The notes: a model not told the origin generated them from the sequence alone. Positions 45,646 through 55,113 are shown, counted from the stretch's first letter. The stretch: DNA of 64,000 nucleotides from Defluviimonas aquaemixtae (GCF_900302475.1 NZ_OMOQ01000001.1:62001-126000); one strand, 5' to 3'. Made by a program: numbers and translations.

Positions 45646-48600
45646 TCAGTGGAAATCCCGGCTTGGGAACAGTACCTTGGCCTGTTCCCGGGGATGGCGT
45701 GCGGGGATCGCCGGTTTCGGCGGGCGCGGCGCATCGTCGGCCTGCGGCTGCGTGACGCCGATTGCGTCATCCATCGGATGGCCGAGTTCGCCCAAATGAT
45801 GGGAGACGTCCTCGATCCGCTGGGCGATCAGGTGGACCACGATCCCCTCGCGCTGCAAGGGTCCCGTGACGCGCAGAAGCCGCCCGCCCATGACGGCGCG
45901 GCGGAACCGTTCGTAGACCTTGGGCCAAACCACGACATTGCAGACCCCGGTTTCGTCCTCGAGCGTCAGGAAGATCACGCCCGATGCCGTGCCCGGACGC
46001 TGGCGGGTGATGACAAGGCCGCAGACCGTGACCCGGTCCGGCGGCGCTGTGGCCAGTTCCGCATGCGGCGTCAGGCCCGGCAGGGCGGGGCGCAGAAGCT
46101 CCATCGGATGGGCGCGCAGAGAGAGGCGCATCGCGACGTAGTCCTCCACGACCTCCTCGCCGAGATGCATCGGAGGCAGTTCCACTTCCGCCTCGCGGAT
46201 GCCCTCGCCGTCGATCGGATCGTTGAAAAGCGGCAGCGGCCGCTGTCCGCGGATCGCCTTGACCTCCCAGAGCGCGTCGCGCCGCGTGAGCCCCATATCG
46301 GAAAAGGCATCCGCCTCGGCCAGCCGTTCCAGCGCCGCGGGCGCGACGCCCGCGCGCAGCCACAGGCTTTCGGGGTGGCGGTAGCCGTTGCCGCGCGCCG
46401 CGACGATCCAGCTCGCGTCCTCCTCGCGGAACCCCTTGATCTGGCGGAAGCCGAGCCTGAGCGCCAGCGCCCCGTCGGTGCGCCGTTCCAGCGTGTTGTC
46501 CCAGCCGCTCGCGTTGATGCAGATCGGGCGCACCTCGACCTGGTGTTCGCGGACATCGCGGACGATCTGGGCCGGCGCGTAGAAGCCCATCGGCTGGGAA
46601 TTGAGAAGCGCGCAGGCGAAGACCGCCGGGTGATGGCATTTCAGCCAGGCCGAGACATAGGCGAGCATCGCGAAAGCGGCGGCGTGGCTTTCGGGGAAGC
46701 CGTATTCGCCGAAGCCCTCGATCTGGGAAAAGCAGCGCTCGGCGAAGTCGGGCTCGTAGCCGCGTTCCAGCATGCCGTTGATGAAGCGGTCGCGGAAGGT
46801 GCCGATCGTGCCCATCCTCCGGAAGGTGGCGAGCGAGCGGCGAAGCCGGTCGGCCTCTTCCGCCGTGAAGCCGGCGGCGACCACGGCGATCTGCATTGCC
46901 TGTTCCTGAAAGAGCGGCACGCCGAGCGTCTTGCCAAGGACGTCCTCCAGTTCCTTCGAGGGGTAGTTCACCGTCTCCCGCCCCTGGCGGCGATTGATAT
47001 AGGGGTGGACCATACCGCCCTGGATCGGACCGGGGCGGACGATGGCGACCTCGATCACCAAATCGTAGAAGGTGCGCGGCCGCATCCGGGGCAGGAAGTT
47101 CATCTGCGCCCGGCTTTCGACCTGGAAGACGCCGATCGCATCGGCGACGCAGAGCATATCGTAGGTCGCCTTGTCCTCCTGCTGGATGCTCCCGATCGTG
47201 AGCGCCTGCCGCTCATGTTCCTTCATCAGGTCAAAGGCCTTGCGGATGCAGGTGAGCATCCCGAGGCCGAGCACGTCGACCTTGAGGATGCCGAGCGTGT
47301 CGATGTCGTCCTTGTCCCATTCGATGACGGTCCGGTCCTCCATCGCCGCGTTCTCGATCGGGCAGAGCTCGTCGAGCCGCCCCTTGGTGATGACGAAGCC
47401 GCCGACATGCTGGGAGAGGTGACGCGGAAAGCCGATGACCTCGCCGATCAGCCGGATCGTCTGGGCCAGCCGGCGGTCGCCAAGGTCGAGGCCCAGTTCG
47501 CGGATGCGCTCGGGGTCGGCGCCGCCGTTCGACATGCCCCAGATCTGGCCCGAGAGGCTCGCGGTAACGTCCTGCGACAGCCCCATGACCTTGCCCACCT
47601 CGCGGATCGCGGCGCGGGAACGGAAGTGGATCACGGTGGCGCAGAGCCCGGCGCGGTGGCGGCCGTATTTCTCGTAGATGTGCTGGATCACCTCCTCGCG
47701 CCGCTCGTGCTCGAAATCGACGTCGATATCGGGCGGCTCGCCGCGATATTTCGACACGAAGCGCTCGAAGACCATCGTGATCTGTTCGGGGCCGACATCG
47801 GTGATGCCGAGCGCATAGCAGAGGATCGAGTTGGCGGCCGAGCCGCGGCCCTGGCAGAGGATTCCTTTTGTGCGGGCGTAGCAGACGATGTCGTGGACGG
47901 TGAGGAAATAGGCGGCGAAGCCGAGATCGGCGACGAGCCGCAGCTCCTTGTCGGCCATGGCGCGGTAGCGGTCGGGTACGCCTTTGGGATAGCGACGTTC
48001 CAGCCCCGCCTCCGTCAGCCGTTCGAGCCGGGTCTGCGGGGCTTCGCCCTCGGCGATCTCGTCGGGATATTCGTAGCTGAGTTCGCTTAGGCAGAAGCTG
48101 CATTTCGCGGCGATCTCCAGCGTGCGGCGGAGTGCTGCGGGATGGTCGCGGAAGAGCCGCGCCATGTCCCCGGCGTCCTTCAGCCGCCGTTCGGCGTTCG
48201 GCAGCGCGCGGGTGCCGATCTCGTCGATGGTGATCTTCTCGCGCAGGCAGGTCAGCACGTCGGCAAGCTGACGGCGCTGCGCGCGGTGCATCATGACATC
48301 GCCCACGGCGACCATCGGAGCGGCCGCCCGGTGGGCGAGGCGGGCTGAGCGCTGGAAGTATTCCCTGTCGCCGCCGTCGTAGCGCGGCGCGGCGCCGATG
48401 AAGACTTGGCCGGGGAAGCGTTTCACCGCCATGCGGAGATGGGCCGCGACCATGCGCGCGGGCGCACCCCGCTCAGGCAGCGCGATAAGGATCATGCCCG
48501 TGCAGCCGTCCAGCATGTCCCTGAGGTCGAGATGGCAGTCGCCCTTCTCCGCCCGCCGTTTGCCGAGCGTCAGGAGCCGGGTCAGGCGGGCATAGGCGGC

Positions 48601-48993
48601 GCGGTTCTTCGGCAGCGCCACCCAGTCGACCGGGCTGTCGCGCAACACGAGCCGGCAGCCGGTGATCAGCCGCGGCAGTTTCGGGGCGGCGGGGCGGGCG
48701 ATCGGCTGCGGAGAGCCGATTTCCTGACGCGAACAGGAGTCGATGCGATGTTGCGAGCGGATGCGGATGGCCTCTTCGGCCTCGCGCCTCAGTTCCTTCA
48801 GCGCCGAATAGGCGCGCACGACGCCGGCGAGCGAGTTGCGGTCGGTGATGGCGATGGCCTCGAGCCCGAGTTCCGCGGCGCGGGTGACCATTTCCTCGGG
48901 ATGCGAGGCGCCGGTGAGGAAGGTGAAGTTGGTCGTCACGCAAAGCTCGGCGTAGCCGTGGGGCGCTTGTGGGGCTCCGTTCCGGGCGGTCAT
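45646..48993 (-). CDS. dnaE2: Error-prone DNA polymerase DnaE2 (ImuC)
   Basis: A 1115-residue C-family polymerase that performs damage-induced mutagenesis with ImuA and ImuB. The PHP domain starts at ELCVTTNFTFLTGASHPEEM; the palm has GRGSAANSILCYALGIT and PPDIDVDFEHERREEVI; the fingers include FPESHAAAFAMLAYVSAWLK; an OB fold (VTVCGLVITRQRPGTASGV) lies near residue 960. The ATG at 48993 overlaps the imuB stop (ATGA). The PHP domain has a Ser/Arg/Pro-rich insertion (near residues 65-95) that looks like a lineage feature. The long frame to 49272 is not used. Confidence 0.94.
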   Translation of the reverse strand: MTARNGAPQAPHGYAELCVTTNFTFLTGASHPEEMVTRAAELGLEAIAITDRNSLAGVVRAYSALKELRREAEEAIRIRSQHRIDSCSRQEIGSPQPIARPAAPKLPRLITGCRLVLRDSPVDWVALPKNRAAYARLTRLLTLGKRRAEKGDCHLDLRDMLDGCTGMILIALPERGAPARMVAAHLRMAVKRFPGQVFIGAAPRYDGGDREYFQRSARLAHRAAAPMVAVGDVMMHRAQRRQLADVLTCLREKITIDEIGTRALPNAERRLKDAGDMARLFRDHPAALRRTLEIAAKCSFCLSELSYEYPDEIAEGEAPQTRLERLTEAGLERRYPKGVPDRYRAMADKELRLVADLGFAAYFLTVHDIVCYARTKGILCQGRGSAANSILCYALGITDVGPEQITMVFERFVSKYRGEPPDIDVDFEHERREEVIQHIYEKYGRHRAGLCATVIHFRSRAAIREVGKVMGLSQDVTASLSGQIWGMSNGGADPERIRELGLDLGDRRLAQTIRLIGEVIGFPRHLSQHVGGFVITKGRLDELCPIENAAMEDRTVIEWDKDDIDTLGILKVDVLGLGMLTCIRKAFDLMKEHERQALTIGSIQQEDKATYDMLCVADAIGVFQVESRAQMNFLPRMRPRTFYDLVIEVAIVRPGPIQGGMVHPYINRRQGRETVNYPSKELEDVLGKTLGVPLFQEQAMQIAVVAAGFTAEEADRLRRSLATFRRMGTIGTFRDRFINGMLERGYEPDFAERCFSQIEGFGEYGFPESHAAAFAMLAYVSAWLKCHHPAVFACALLNSQPMGFYAPAQIVRDVREHQVEVRPICINASGWDNTLERRTDGALALRLGFRQIKGFREEDASWIVAARGNGYRHPESLWLRAGVAPAALERLAEADAFSDMGLTRRDALWEVKAIRGQRPLPLFNDPIDGEGIREAEVELPPMHLGEEVVEDYVAMRLSLRAHPMELLRPALPGLTPHAELATAPPDRVTVCGLVITRQRPGTASGVIFLTLEDETGVCNVVVWPKVYERFRRAVMGGRLLRVTGPLQREGIVVHLIAQRIEDVSHHLGELGHPMDDAIGVTQPQADDAPRPPKPAIPARHPREQAKVLFPSRDFH

Positions 48994-50468
48994 GCGAATT
49001 CCCCTTGCACGAACCAGCCGGGGCGTTGCGGCGTGTAGAACAGCCAGAGCCGCCGGCCCTGCCGGGTCTCGACATGCCAGTAATCTCGCATGCCCGAGCG
49101 CCAGTTCTCGTCCTCGAGCCACCATTCCGGCGCGATCCGCTCCGGCCCCGTGGCGCGGGCAGCGGTCAGCGCCATGCGCCGCCAGCGGAAGCGTTCGGGC
49201 GGGCGCGGGCCGGTCCCCGCGATCGGTTCGGGCGGGAAAAGCCGCAAGGGCCGGGGGCGGAGGCTGATCCACGGGCCTTCGGGCCGAGACCAGGCGGCAG
49301 GCGCGATGATGTGGCCGCGTTCGGGGATATGGCTGTCGGCGGGCAGGAATCGCTGGATGTTCTCGAGCCCGATCCGCGTGCCGATCCGGGTGATGAGATC
49401 GTCGAGCGCATCGCCGCGCTTCGCCGCGACATGGCCGAGCTGTTCGACCGGCAGGGGCTCGACCCGGACCGCCTCGATCCGCATCTGGTCGATGCCGTAG
49501 CCCGCATCGACCGCGCCGAGCCCGCGTTCGAAGAGGGGAAGGATGCGGCCCGAATCGCGGAGCGCACGCGCCAGCCGCAACTCCACCTGCTGGCTTTCCT
49601 GATCGACCCGCCTCAGCGTCAGGCTGAGGGTGCGCGCGCCCATCTCCTCAGTCTTCAGTTTCGCGCAGAGCTGGTCGAGCAACCGCGCGGCCCCAGCCAT
49701 GACGTCGGCGGCGAGCCCGATGGGCTCTGGCAGCGTCATGCGCACGCCGAAATGGGGCGGCTCGGCCAGCGGCGATATCTCCTCGGGCTGCGCGCCGAGC
49801 GCCTGGTCGAGGCGCAGGACAACGCCGGGGCCGAAGCGGCGGGTCAGCGTGGCGCGCGGCGTCCCGGCCAGATCGGCGATGCGGCGGAGGCCGAGCCGCT
49901 GGAGCGCGGTGCAGGTTTCGTCGTCGAGCCTGAGCGCCGCGACAGGCAGGGGGGCGATCCGGGCAAGCCCCTCGTCCGGCTGGGCTACGCCTTCGCCATG
50001 ACGCGCAAGCGCCCAAGCCGCGCCGCGCGTATCGGCGAGCCCGATCTGCACGGTCAGGCCTGCGCGGACGAGCCCCCGGCGCATGTCCTCGAGCAGCGCG
50101 GACTCCCCGCCCCAGAGATGGGCCGAGCCGGTGATGTCGAGGACCAGCCCGTCGCGGCCCTCGAGCCCGACCCAGGGACAGTAGCGCGTGGCCCAGCGGC
50201 GGAGCACGTGCAGGAAGCGCTGGTCGGCGGTCTCGTCGGCTGGCCGGCTTTGCAGATCGGGGCAGAAGGCGCGGGCGTCCGAATAGGTCATGCCGCGGGA
50301 CAGCCCCTGCCGTTCGGCGGCGAGGTTCAGGCAGGAGAGGCGGTCGGCGCTTTTCTCCTTCCGGGTCAGCGCGAAGGGGCCCTCAACCGGGCGCGCCCTC
50401 AGAACCCGGTCGCTGGGCAGTCTCGGAAACCACAATGACACGACGCGCCTCAGCATCCCATCGCACAT
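48990..50468 (-). CDS. imuB: ImuB, inactive Y-family polymerase of the mutasome
   Basis: A 492-residue Y-family polymerase-like protein. It starts with RRVVSLWFPRLPSDRVLR; where active Y polymerases have catalytic acidic residues, this family does not, so it acts as a beta-clamp-binding hub for DnaE2. The palm/finger region (LVLDITGSAHLWGGE) and the little finger are recognisable; the C-terminal third has DYWHVETRQGRRLWLF. ATG 50468 or ATG 50456 could be used; neither has a clear ribosome site. Its 5' end overlaps imuA by 74-86 bases, so translation is coupled. Confidence 0.9.
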   Translation of the reverse strand: MCDGMLRRVVSLWFPRLPSDRVLRARPVEGPFALTRKEKSADRLSCLNLAAERQGLSRGMTYSDARAFCPDLQSRPADETADQRFLHVLRRWATRYCPWVGLEGRDGLVLDITGSAHLWGGESALLEDMRRGLVRAGLTVQIGLADTRGAAWALARHGEGVAQPDEGLARIAPLPVAALRLDDETCTALQRLGLRRIADLAGTPRATLTRRFGPGVVLRLDQALGAQPEEISPLAEPPHFGVRMTLPEPIGLAADVMAGAARLLDQLCAKLKTEEMGARTLSLTLRRVDQESQQVELRLARALRDSGRILPLFERGLGAVDAGYGIDQMRIEAVRVEPLPVEQLGHVAAKRGDALDDLITRIGTRIGLENIQRFLPADSHIPERGHIIAPAAWSRPEGPWISLRPRPLRLFPPEPIAGTGPRPPERFRWRRMALTAARATGPERIAPEWWLEDENWRSGMRDYWHVETRQGRRLWLFYTPQRPGWFVQGEFA

Positions 50469-50964
50469 CCCAGGCGCCTAATGTTCCTGATTTGTTCTTA
50501 ATAAGCTTCCAGCGTTGCAGAGTCGAGTCCCGAGGGTCGAAGGCGGGCTGGCAATGCCAGCGCGTCTCGGCCGCGTTGCTGCCCATGCCTTCGGGAATGA
50601 TGCAGAGCCCTGCGGCCTTCCCCGCCTCGGCAGCAAGCTGCAGCCGCCGCCCGGCGACGAGGCTCAGAGGCTTGCCGATCTCGGCCACGACAAACGATAC
50701 CGCGCCCGACCTCAAGGCTTCCTCCGTGACCGCCAGCACTTCGGTCTGGTCCTTGCCGGAGGCCAGAAGCAGCCGGTCGGGATCGCAATAGGAAGCGTAG
50801 CCGAGTGGATTGATGCGATCGGCCTGCCAGCCTTCGCGGACCCAGAGCACCGGTCCGCCGGAAAGTCCGACCGCGACGAAGGCGAAGAACAAAGCCCCCG
50901 CGCCACACACCTCGTGGGCACGGCCGGCGCGCGGCGGAAAATGGGGCGGGGCGGCAACCTGCAT
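50383..50964 (-). CDS. imuA: ImuA, RecA-like mutasome component
   Basis: A 193-residue protein of the ImuA family (RecA-fold-related), the first gene of the damage-mutagenesis cassette. It begins MQVAAPPHFPPRAGRAHEVC and includes GPVLWVREGWQADRINPLGY and later LVAGRRLQLAAEAGKAAG. The ATG at 50964 is preferred to the open frame up to 51108, which would add a basic non-conserved leader. It overlaps imuB substantially. LexA control is expected from relatives, but I could not find a GTTC-N7-GTTC box in the 209 bases upstream. Confidence 0.85.
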   Translation of the reverse strand: MQVAAPPHFPPRAGRAHEVCGAGALFFAFVAVGLSGGPVLWVREGWQADRINPLGYASYCDPDRLLLASGKDQTEVLAVTEEALRSGAVSFVVAEIGKPLSLVAGRRLQLAAEAGKAAGLCIIPEGMGSNAAETRWHCQPAFDPRDSTLQRWKLIKNKSGTLGAWDVRWDAEARRVIVVSETAQRPGSEGAPG

Positions 50965-51102
50965 GGACCGCTTATATCGCAGCCGGAGAGCGAGGCGAAC
51001 CGTTCTTCCGCGCAGACGAAACAAAGCCGGGACGCAAACAGGAATTGACTCATTTCGGTACAACCTGGCCGCGAGAAATCCCCCGAAAGACCCAAGCCGT
51101 GC

Positions 51103-51130
51103 CATCATTCGGACACCGGTCGGAATGATG
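51103..51130. promoter_or_regulatory. 8-bp inverted repeat in the imuA divergent promoter region
   Basis: CATCATTC (51103-51110) and GAATGATG (51123-51130) form a perfect 8-bp dyad with a 12-base spacer whose flanks extend the symmetry. It lies in the gap between imuA (leftward) and a 53-residue ORF (rightward, ATG 51174), about 43 bases upstream of the latter. Placement suggests an operator; it does not match the known alphaproteobacterial LexA box. Confidence 0.45.
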
Positions 51131-51173
51131 CTCAGTATCGAGGGGCACGGAACCGAAACGACAGGACCACAAG

Positions 51174-51335
51174 ATGAAACTCGCCGCCGCTATCCTGAGC
51201 CAGCTGATCCGGGGCAAGTCCGAGACGCCCGACGTGTTCGACACGCGCCTCGCGAACATGGGTGCCGAGAAGAAGCATCGCAGCCGTACCGCGCTTCCGA
51301 TGCTGTTCCACCGCTCAGCTCGCCAGGCTGCCTGA
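51174..51335 (+). CDS. Small ORF, 53 aa, divergent from imuA
   Basis: ATG 51174 follows ACAGGACCACAAG, a reasonable ribosome site, and opens a 53-residue frame starting MKLAAAILSQLIRGKSETPD and ending HRSARQAA. The protein has an amphipathic N-terminal helix and a basic C-terminus (EKKHRSRTALP). It fills most of the gap between imuA and the mipZ stop (51341). No family is recognised. The codon usage is GC-rich like real genes. It is likely but unproven. Confidence 0.5.
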   Translation: MKLAAAILSQLIRGKSETPDVFDTRLANMGAEKKHRSRTALPMLFHRSARQAA

Positions 51336-51340
51336 CCGGG

Positions 51341-52150
51341 TCAGAACGCGATCTCGACCCCGGGCAGTTGCAGTTCGCGCATGAGGTCCCGCACCTCCTG
51401 ACGCGCCGCCACGTTCGAGATATTGAGATTGCCGACACCCACGTCGCGCAGGTCGAGAAGCGTCAAGCCGCGCGGAAACAGCTCGCGGAAAATCACGCGC
51501 TCCGAAAAACCCGGCGCGACACGGAACCCGATACGCTTGGAGAGCTGTTCCAGCGCCGCGCCAACCTTCCTCTTGTTGTGCATCGCCTGAGCGCCGAGGC
51601 GGTTCCGCACCACCACCCAGTCGATAGGCTTCAGCCCCGCACGCGCCCGCAACTGACGCGCGTGCCACACCATCTCCGAATAGATCGACGGGCCGATTAC
51701 GCGGCTCGTATCCGGATCGACTCGCGCCAGAAGGTCGAAGTCGATGAAGCTGTCGTTCAAGGGCGTGATGAGCGTGTCGGCCAGCGAATGGGCGACCTGG
51801 CTCAGCCGCGTGTGTGATCCGGGGCAGTCGATCAGGATGAATTCCGCATCGCGTTCGAGCCCGGCCACCGCCGCAGAAAGCCGCCTGTCATAGACGTTTT
51901 CGCCGGCCGCAAGGCTCGACTGGTCGATCTCGGGCAGATCGCGGTAATCGGGGATCGGCAGTTCAAGCCCTTCCTTGCGCGCATAGGCACGGCGATTTTC
52001 GACATAGCGCCCGAAACTGCGCTGGCGCAGGTCCAGATCGAGGGCGCCCACCTTGTGGCCCATCCGGACGAGTGCGGTCGCCACATGCATGCAGGTTGTC
52101 GATTTGCCAGACCCGCCCTTTTCGTTGCCAACAACGATGATATGCGCCAC
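51341..52150 (-). CDS. mipZ: Division-plane positioning ATPase MipZ
   Basis: A 269-residue ParA-like ATPase that forms a polar gradient and restricts FtsZ to midcell in alphaproteobacteria. The deviant Walker A is VVGNEKGGSGKST, followed by GALDLDLRQRSFGRYVENR without its final residue count, FILIDCPGSHTRLS, and PLNDSFIDFDLLARVDP, all MipZ-specific. The start is GTG 52150 (VAHIIVVGNEKGG), with GGGGACAGGGAC upstream; a TTG at 52177 is less likely. It is convergent with the 53-residue ORF. Confidence 0.92.
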   Translation of the reverse strand: MAHIIVVGNEKGGSGKSTTCMHVATALVRMGHKVGALDLDLRQRSFGRYVENRRAYARKEGLELPIPDYRDLPEIDQSSLAAGENVYDRRLSAAVAGLERDAEFILIDCPGSHTRLSQVAHSLADTLITPLNDSFIDFDLLARVDPDTSRVIGPSIYSEMVWHARQLRARAGLKPIDWVVVRNRLGAQAMHNKRKVGAALEQLSKRIGFRVAPGFSERVIFRELFPRGLTLLDLRDVGVGNLNISNVAARQEVRDLMRELQLPGVEIAF

Positions 52151-52216
52151 GTCCCTGTCCCCGTTCTCGAGACTCAAAAGGCGCGCCGTTTCCAGCGCGC
52201 CCCCACTATATGTTGT

Positions 52217-52237
52217 GCGCTTCCTGTTGGGAAGCGC
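52217..52237 (-). terminator. Hairpin after rpmE
   Basis: GCGCTTCC (52217-52224) and GGAAGCGC (52230-52237) form a perfect 8-bp stem with a 5-base loop, directly after the rpmE stop (52245) on the minus strand. No T-run follows, so it may end the translation-gene operon weakly or protect its 3' end. Confidence 0.45.
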
Positions 52238-52244
52238 AACGGCC

Positions 52245-52466
52245 TCAGAATCCGAGACCCGCGTACTTGTTCTTGAATTTCGACACGCGGCCGCCCGTAT
52301 CCATAAGCTTGGCCGAGCCGCCGGTCCAGGCCGGATGGGCCGAAGGATCGATGTCGAGTGTCAGTGTGTCGCCTTCCTTGCCCCAGGTCGACCGGGTTTG
52401 GAAGGTGGTACCATCGGTCAGCTTGACCTCGACCATGTGGTAACCGGGATGGATGTCTTTTTTCAT
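52245..52466 (-). CDS. rpmE: 50S ribosomal protein L31
   Basis: A 73-residue large-subunit protein. It has the family beginning [20 protein letters not shown], the strand [19 protein letters not shown] and the end [13 protein letters not shown]. The cysteines of zinc-binding L31 are absent (cysteine-free type). It is the last gene of the leftward ffh-rplS-rpmE run, eleven bases after rplS. Confidence 0.95.
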   Translation of the reverse strand: MKKDIHPGYHMVEVKLTDGTTFQTRSTWGKEGDTLTLDIDPSAHPAWTGGSAKLMDTGGRVSKFKNKYAGLGF

Positions 52467-52477
52467 GGCCCCGTTCC

Positions 52478-52861
52478 TTAAGCCTCAGCCGCGTTCTTGG
52501 GCTTGTAGTTGGTGACTTCGGCGATCCGGGCAGATTTGCCGCGACGGTCGCGCAGATAGTAGAGCTTCGCGCGACGGACTTTTCCGCGGCGCACGACTTC
52601 GATCGACTCGATGTTGGTCGAATAGAGCGGGAAGACGCGCTCCACGCCTTCGCCGAAGGATATCTTGCGGACGGTGAACGAAGCGGCGATGCCGTTTCCG
52701 CCCTTGCGGGCGATACAGACGCCTTCGTAGTTCTGCACGCGGCTGCGCGTGCCTTCCGTCACCTTGTATCCGACACGAACCGTATCGCCCGCCTTGAAGT
52801 CAGGGACGGACTTGGCCAGAGAAGCGATTTGCTCGGCCTCCAATTGCGCGATCAGGTTCAT
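52478..52861 (-). CDS. rplS: 50S ribosomal protein L19
   Basis: A 127-residue large-subunit protein. Conserved stretches are [38 protein letters not shown] and [20 protein letters not shown]. The ATG at 52861 gives [12 protein letters not shown], as in relatives; the frame to 52933 is not used. A 279-base gap separates it from trmD upstream; I saw no convincing terminator or gene there. Confidence 0.95.
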   Translation of the reverse strand: MNLIAQLEAEQIASLAKSVPDFKAGDTVRVGYKVTEGTRSRVQNYEGVCIARKGGNGIAASFTVRKISFGEGVERVFPLYSTNIESIEVVRRGKVRRAKLYYLRDRRGKSARIAEVTNYKPKNAAEA

Positions 52862-53140
52862 CGCGAGATCCTTTCCTATGCTCGCGGTAGTCCCGCGATG
52901 GTCTAGTGCGCCTTGAGAGCTCCTGGTCTTCATCGGGTCCGCCTAGAGCGCCCGCCGGAGGTCAGGTCGTCATTTCCAGCCTGCTGCCATCCTTGGCCGT
53001 GCCTTGCCGAAGAAAGCGAAGGGCATGAGCCAATAAACGACACGCCCGGACGACTCGATTGAGCCCCGGACGGGCGGGGTATAGGGGTGAAGGGCGCTGC
53101 GATCAAGGGATATTGTCGCGCGAAAGCAAGTCAATCCGCG

Positions 53141-53953
53141 TCAGATATTCTCTTGTCGGCGCTGATGGGCCGCCCACAGGTCCGGACGCCTTTCGCGCGT
53201 CAGCTCCTCGGCCCGTGCGCGCCGCCATTTCTCAATCTCGCCGTGATGGCCCGAGGTCAGGACCGCCGGTATCTCCCGGCCTTCCCAGACGGCCGGTCGG
53301 GTATAGTGCGGATGCTCCAGCAGCCCGCGCGAATGACTTTCCTCTTCGGTGGAACTCGCATTACCAAGGACGCCGGGCAAGAGCCGTACGACTGCATCGA
53401 TTATCGCCTGGGCGGCGATCTCTCCGCCGGTCAGAACGAAGTCTCCAAGGCTCACCTCTTCGACTGCGTAATGGTCGAGAACGCGCTGATCAACGCCCTC
53501 GAACCGGCCGCACAGCATCGTCACACCGTCGGTCGCGGCGAGCCTGCGGGCCATGGCCTGATTGAAGGTCTTGCCCCGGGGAGATAAGTAGATCACCGGC
53601 CAGCGAGCGCGGTCTTCATGCGTTCCGATGGCAGCCGCGTCGAATGCCTTGGCCACCACGTCGGCGCGTAGCACCATGCCCGCGCCGCCGCCTGCCGGCG
53701 TGTCGTCCACGTTGCGGTGCTTGCCGATGCCGAAGAGGCGCAGGTCGATCGTCTCCAGCGCCCAAAGCCGCTCCTGAAGGGCCTTTCCGGTCAGCGAATG
53801 CCCCAGCGTGCCCGGAAACGCGTCGGGGAAGAGCGTGATGACCTTCGCGCACCACGCGCCCTTGACGCGCGCCGTCGCGGTCATCAGCTCGCGCGGCTTG
53901 ATCGAGGCGGAAATCGAGAGCCGCCCGTGGGATCTGGGCTTGTCGTCGCTCAT
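53141..53953 (-). CDS. trmD: tRNA (guanine-N1)-methyltransferase TrmD
   Basis: A 270-residue knotted methyltransferase that makes m1G37 in tRNA. The SAM-binding trefoil knot is built from [24 protein letters not shown] and [26 protein letters not shown] is also conserved. The first ~33 residues (a polar [10 protein letters not shown] leader) are longer than in E. coli TrmD. The 5' end overlaps rimM (ATGA). Confidence 0.94.
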   Translation of the reverse strand: MSDDKPRSHGRLSISASIKPRELMTATARVKGAWCAKVITLFPDAFPGTLGHSLTGKALQERLWALETIDLRLFGIGKHRNVDDTPAGGGAGMVLRADVVAKAFDAAAIGTHEDRARWPVIYLSPRGKTFNQAMARRLAATDGVTMLCGRFEGVDQRVLDHYAVEEVSLGDFVLTGGEIAAQAIIDAVVRLLPGVLGNASSTEEESHSRGLLEHPHYTRPAVWEGREIPAVLTSGHHGEIEKWRRARAEELTRERRPDLWAAHQRRQENI

Positions 53954-54459
53954 GCCTCGCTCTCCTGCGGCGGGTCGGCGATGATCCGGCCGGCGGTCAG
54001 GTCGACGGTTGGGACAACGGCCTTCGTGAAAGGCAGAAGGAGCGTCGTCTTGCGGCCCGGCGCGTGAACTTCGAGGATGTCGCCCGCGCCATGGTCATAG
54101 ATCGCCCGGACATTGCCGAGTTTGACGCCGCCGGTGTCGAAGACTTCAAGGTCGATCAGGTCGGCGTGGTAGAACTCGTCGTCCGGCAGGCTCGGAAGCT
54201 TCGAACGGTCGGCAAAAAGTGAGATCCCGCGCAGCGCGTCGGCTGCCTCCTTCGTCGAAACGCCCGACAGCCGCGCCGCCAGACCGCCATTGATCGTGCG
54301 GGTGATCTTTAAGGTGAAGCTGCGGCTGCCGTCTTCGGTATAGAGCGGGGCATAGTCCGTGATCGCCTCGGGTTGAGCGCAGAAGCTTTTCAGCCGCACT
54401 TCGCCCCTGACGCCGAAGGCGCCAGAGATGGCGCCGACGCAGATCCTGTCAGTTGCCAT
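53950..54459 (-). CDS. rimM: Ribosome maturation factor RimM
   Basis: A 169-residue factor that binds S19 and helps mature the 30S head. It starts with [21 protein letters not shown], has the PRC-barrel region [19 protein letters not shown], and ends with [17 protein letters not shown]. The ATG is at 54459, overlapping the small upstream membrane-protein gene by eleven bases and trmD by four. Confidence 0.93.
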   Translation of the reverse strand: MATDRICVGAISGAFGVRGEVRLKSFCAQPEAITDYAPLYTEDGSRSFTLKITRTINGGLAARLSGVSTKEAADALRGISLFADRSKLPSLPDDEFYHADLIDLEVFDTGGVKLGNVRAIYDHGAGDILEVHAPGRKTTLLLPFTKAVVPTVDLTAGRIIADPPQESEA

Positions 54460-54601
54460 TCGGCGCCTCCGGGCAATCGGCCGCCACTTTGGCGGCGGCC
54501 GGTTTCGGCTCGATCAGCCGTTCGGTCTTCATGCCCAGCCAGAACGAGGCCGCGCAGACAGTCACGGTCACGATCCGGCGAATGAAGAAGCCGAACAGCA
54601 T
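54449..54601 (-). CDS. Small membrane-anchored protein between rpsP and rimM, 50 aa
   Basis: ATG 54601 opens a 50-residue frame that overlaps rimM by eleven bases. The first ~23 residues form one transmembrane segment ([20 protein letters not shown] then WLGM), followed by a charged Pro/Ala-rich tail. The ribosome site is weak (GAAAAGAT). The position in a tight translation operon and the clean hydrophobic profile argue it is real; no family is known to me. Confidence 0.6.
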   Translation of the reverse strand: MLFGFFIRRIVTVTVCAASFWLGMKTERLIEPKPAAAKVAADCPEAPNGN

Positions 54602-54615
54602 ATCTTTTCAAGACC

Positions 54616-55113
54616 TTATTCGGACTTCGCTTCTTCGGCCGCGGCCTCTTCCGCAGGGGCTTCGGCAGTCTCTTCCGCCGGCGCCTCAGCAGGCGCCTCG
54701 GTGGCGGTTTCAGCCGGCTCTTCTGCTGCAGCCTCAACCGGCTCTTCCTTCGGCGCGGCGGCGGCTTCGGCGGCGGCGGCGGCTTTCGCGACCTTCTCTT
54801 CGGCGCGCTTCTTGGCCTTCTCGCCGGGCTCGGCCTTCTTCATGTTGGCGCGTTCGGCCTTTTCCTTCACGCCGGCAGCTTCCAGCATGCGCGCGATCCG
54901 GTCGGTCGGCTGGGCGCCCTGGTCGAGCCAGTACTGCACGCGCTCCATGTTCATCTTCACCCTGTCTTCCGAATCCTTCGGCAGCAGCGGGCTGTAGGTA
55001 CCGAGCTTCTCGATGAAGCGGCCGTCGCGGGGCATCCGGGAGTCGGCGGCGACGATCGAGTAGAACGGCCGCTTCTTGGAGCCCCCACGGGCGAGGCGGA
55101 TTTTCATAGCCAT
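54616..55113 (-). CDS. rpsP: 30S ribosomal protein S16 with long Ala/Glu tail
   Basis: A 165-residue S16, twice the usual length of about 80-90. Residues 1-85 are a normal S16 ([36 protein letters not shown]). From about residue 110 the protein is a low-complexity Ala/Glu/Pro tail (repeats such as [19 protein letters not shown]), with a lysine-rich linker before it. The ATG at 55113 has AGGAGAAACTGAC upstream. Such tails occur on S16 in several alphaproteobacteria and are probably disordered. Confidence 0.94.
   Translation of the reverse strand: MAMKIRLARGGSKKRPFYSIVAADSRMPRDGRFIEKLGTYSPLLPKDSEDRVKMNMERVQYWLDQGAQPTDRIARMLEAAGVKEKAERANMKKAEPGEKAKKRAEEKVAKAAAAAEAAAAPKEEPVEAAAEEPAETATEAPAEAPAEETAEAPAEEAAAEEAKSE

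Noticed and set aside
45649..48090. An 813-codon open frame on the plus strand opposite dnaE2
   Set aside because: It is antisense to a gene with clear polymerase motifs. Very long antisense frames are expected in GC-rich coding DNA, and its product is rich in Asp, Arg and His with no domain.
50965..51173. A LexA box controlling imuA
   Set aside because: I looked for GTTC-N7-GTTC and its complement. GTTC and GAAC occur singly but never with the correct spacing, so no site is claimed.
52862..53140. A leader RNA or terminator between trmD and rplS
   Set aside because: The only structure seen is a poor long-range CGCCCG/CGGGCG pairing near 53044-53080, with no T-run and no match to a ribosomal protein leader I can recall.
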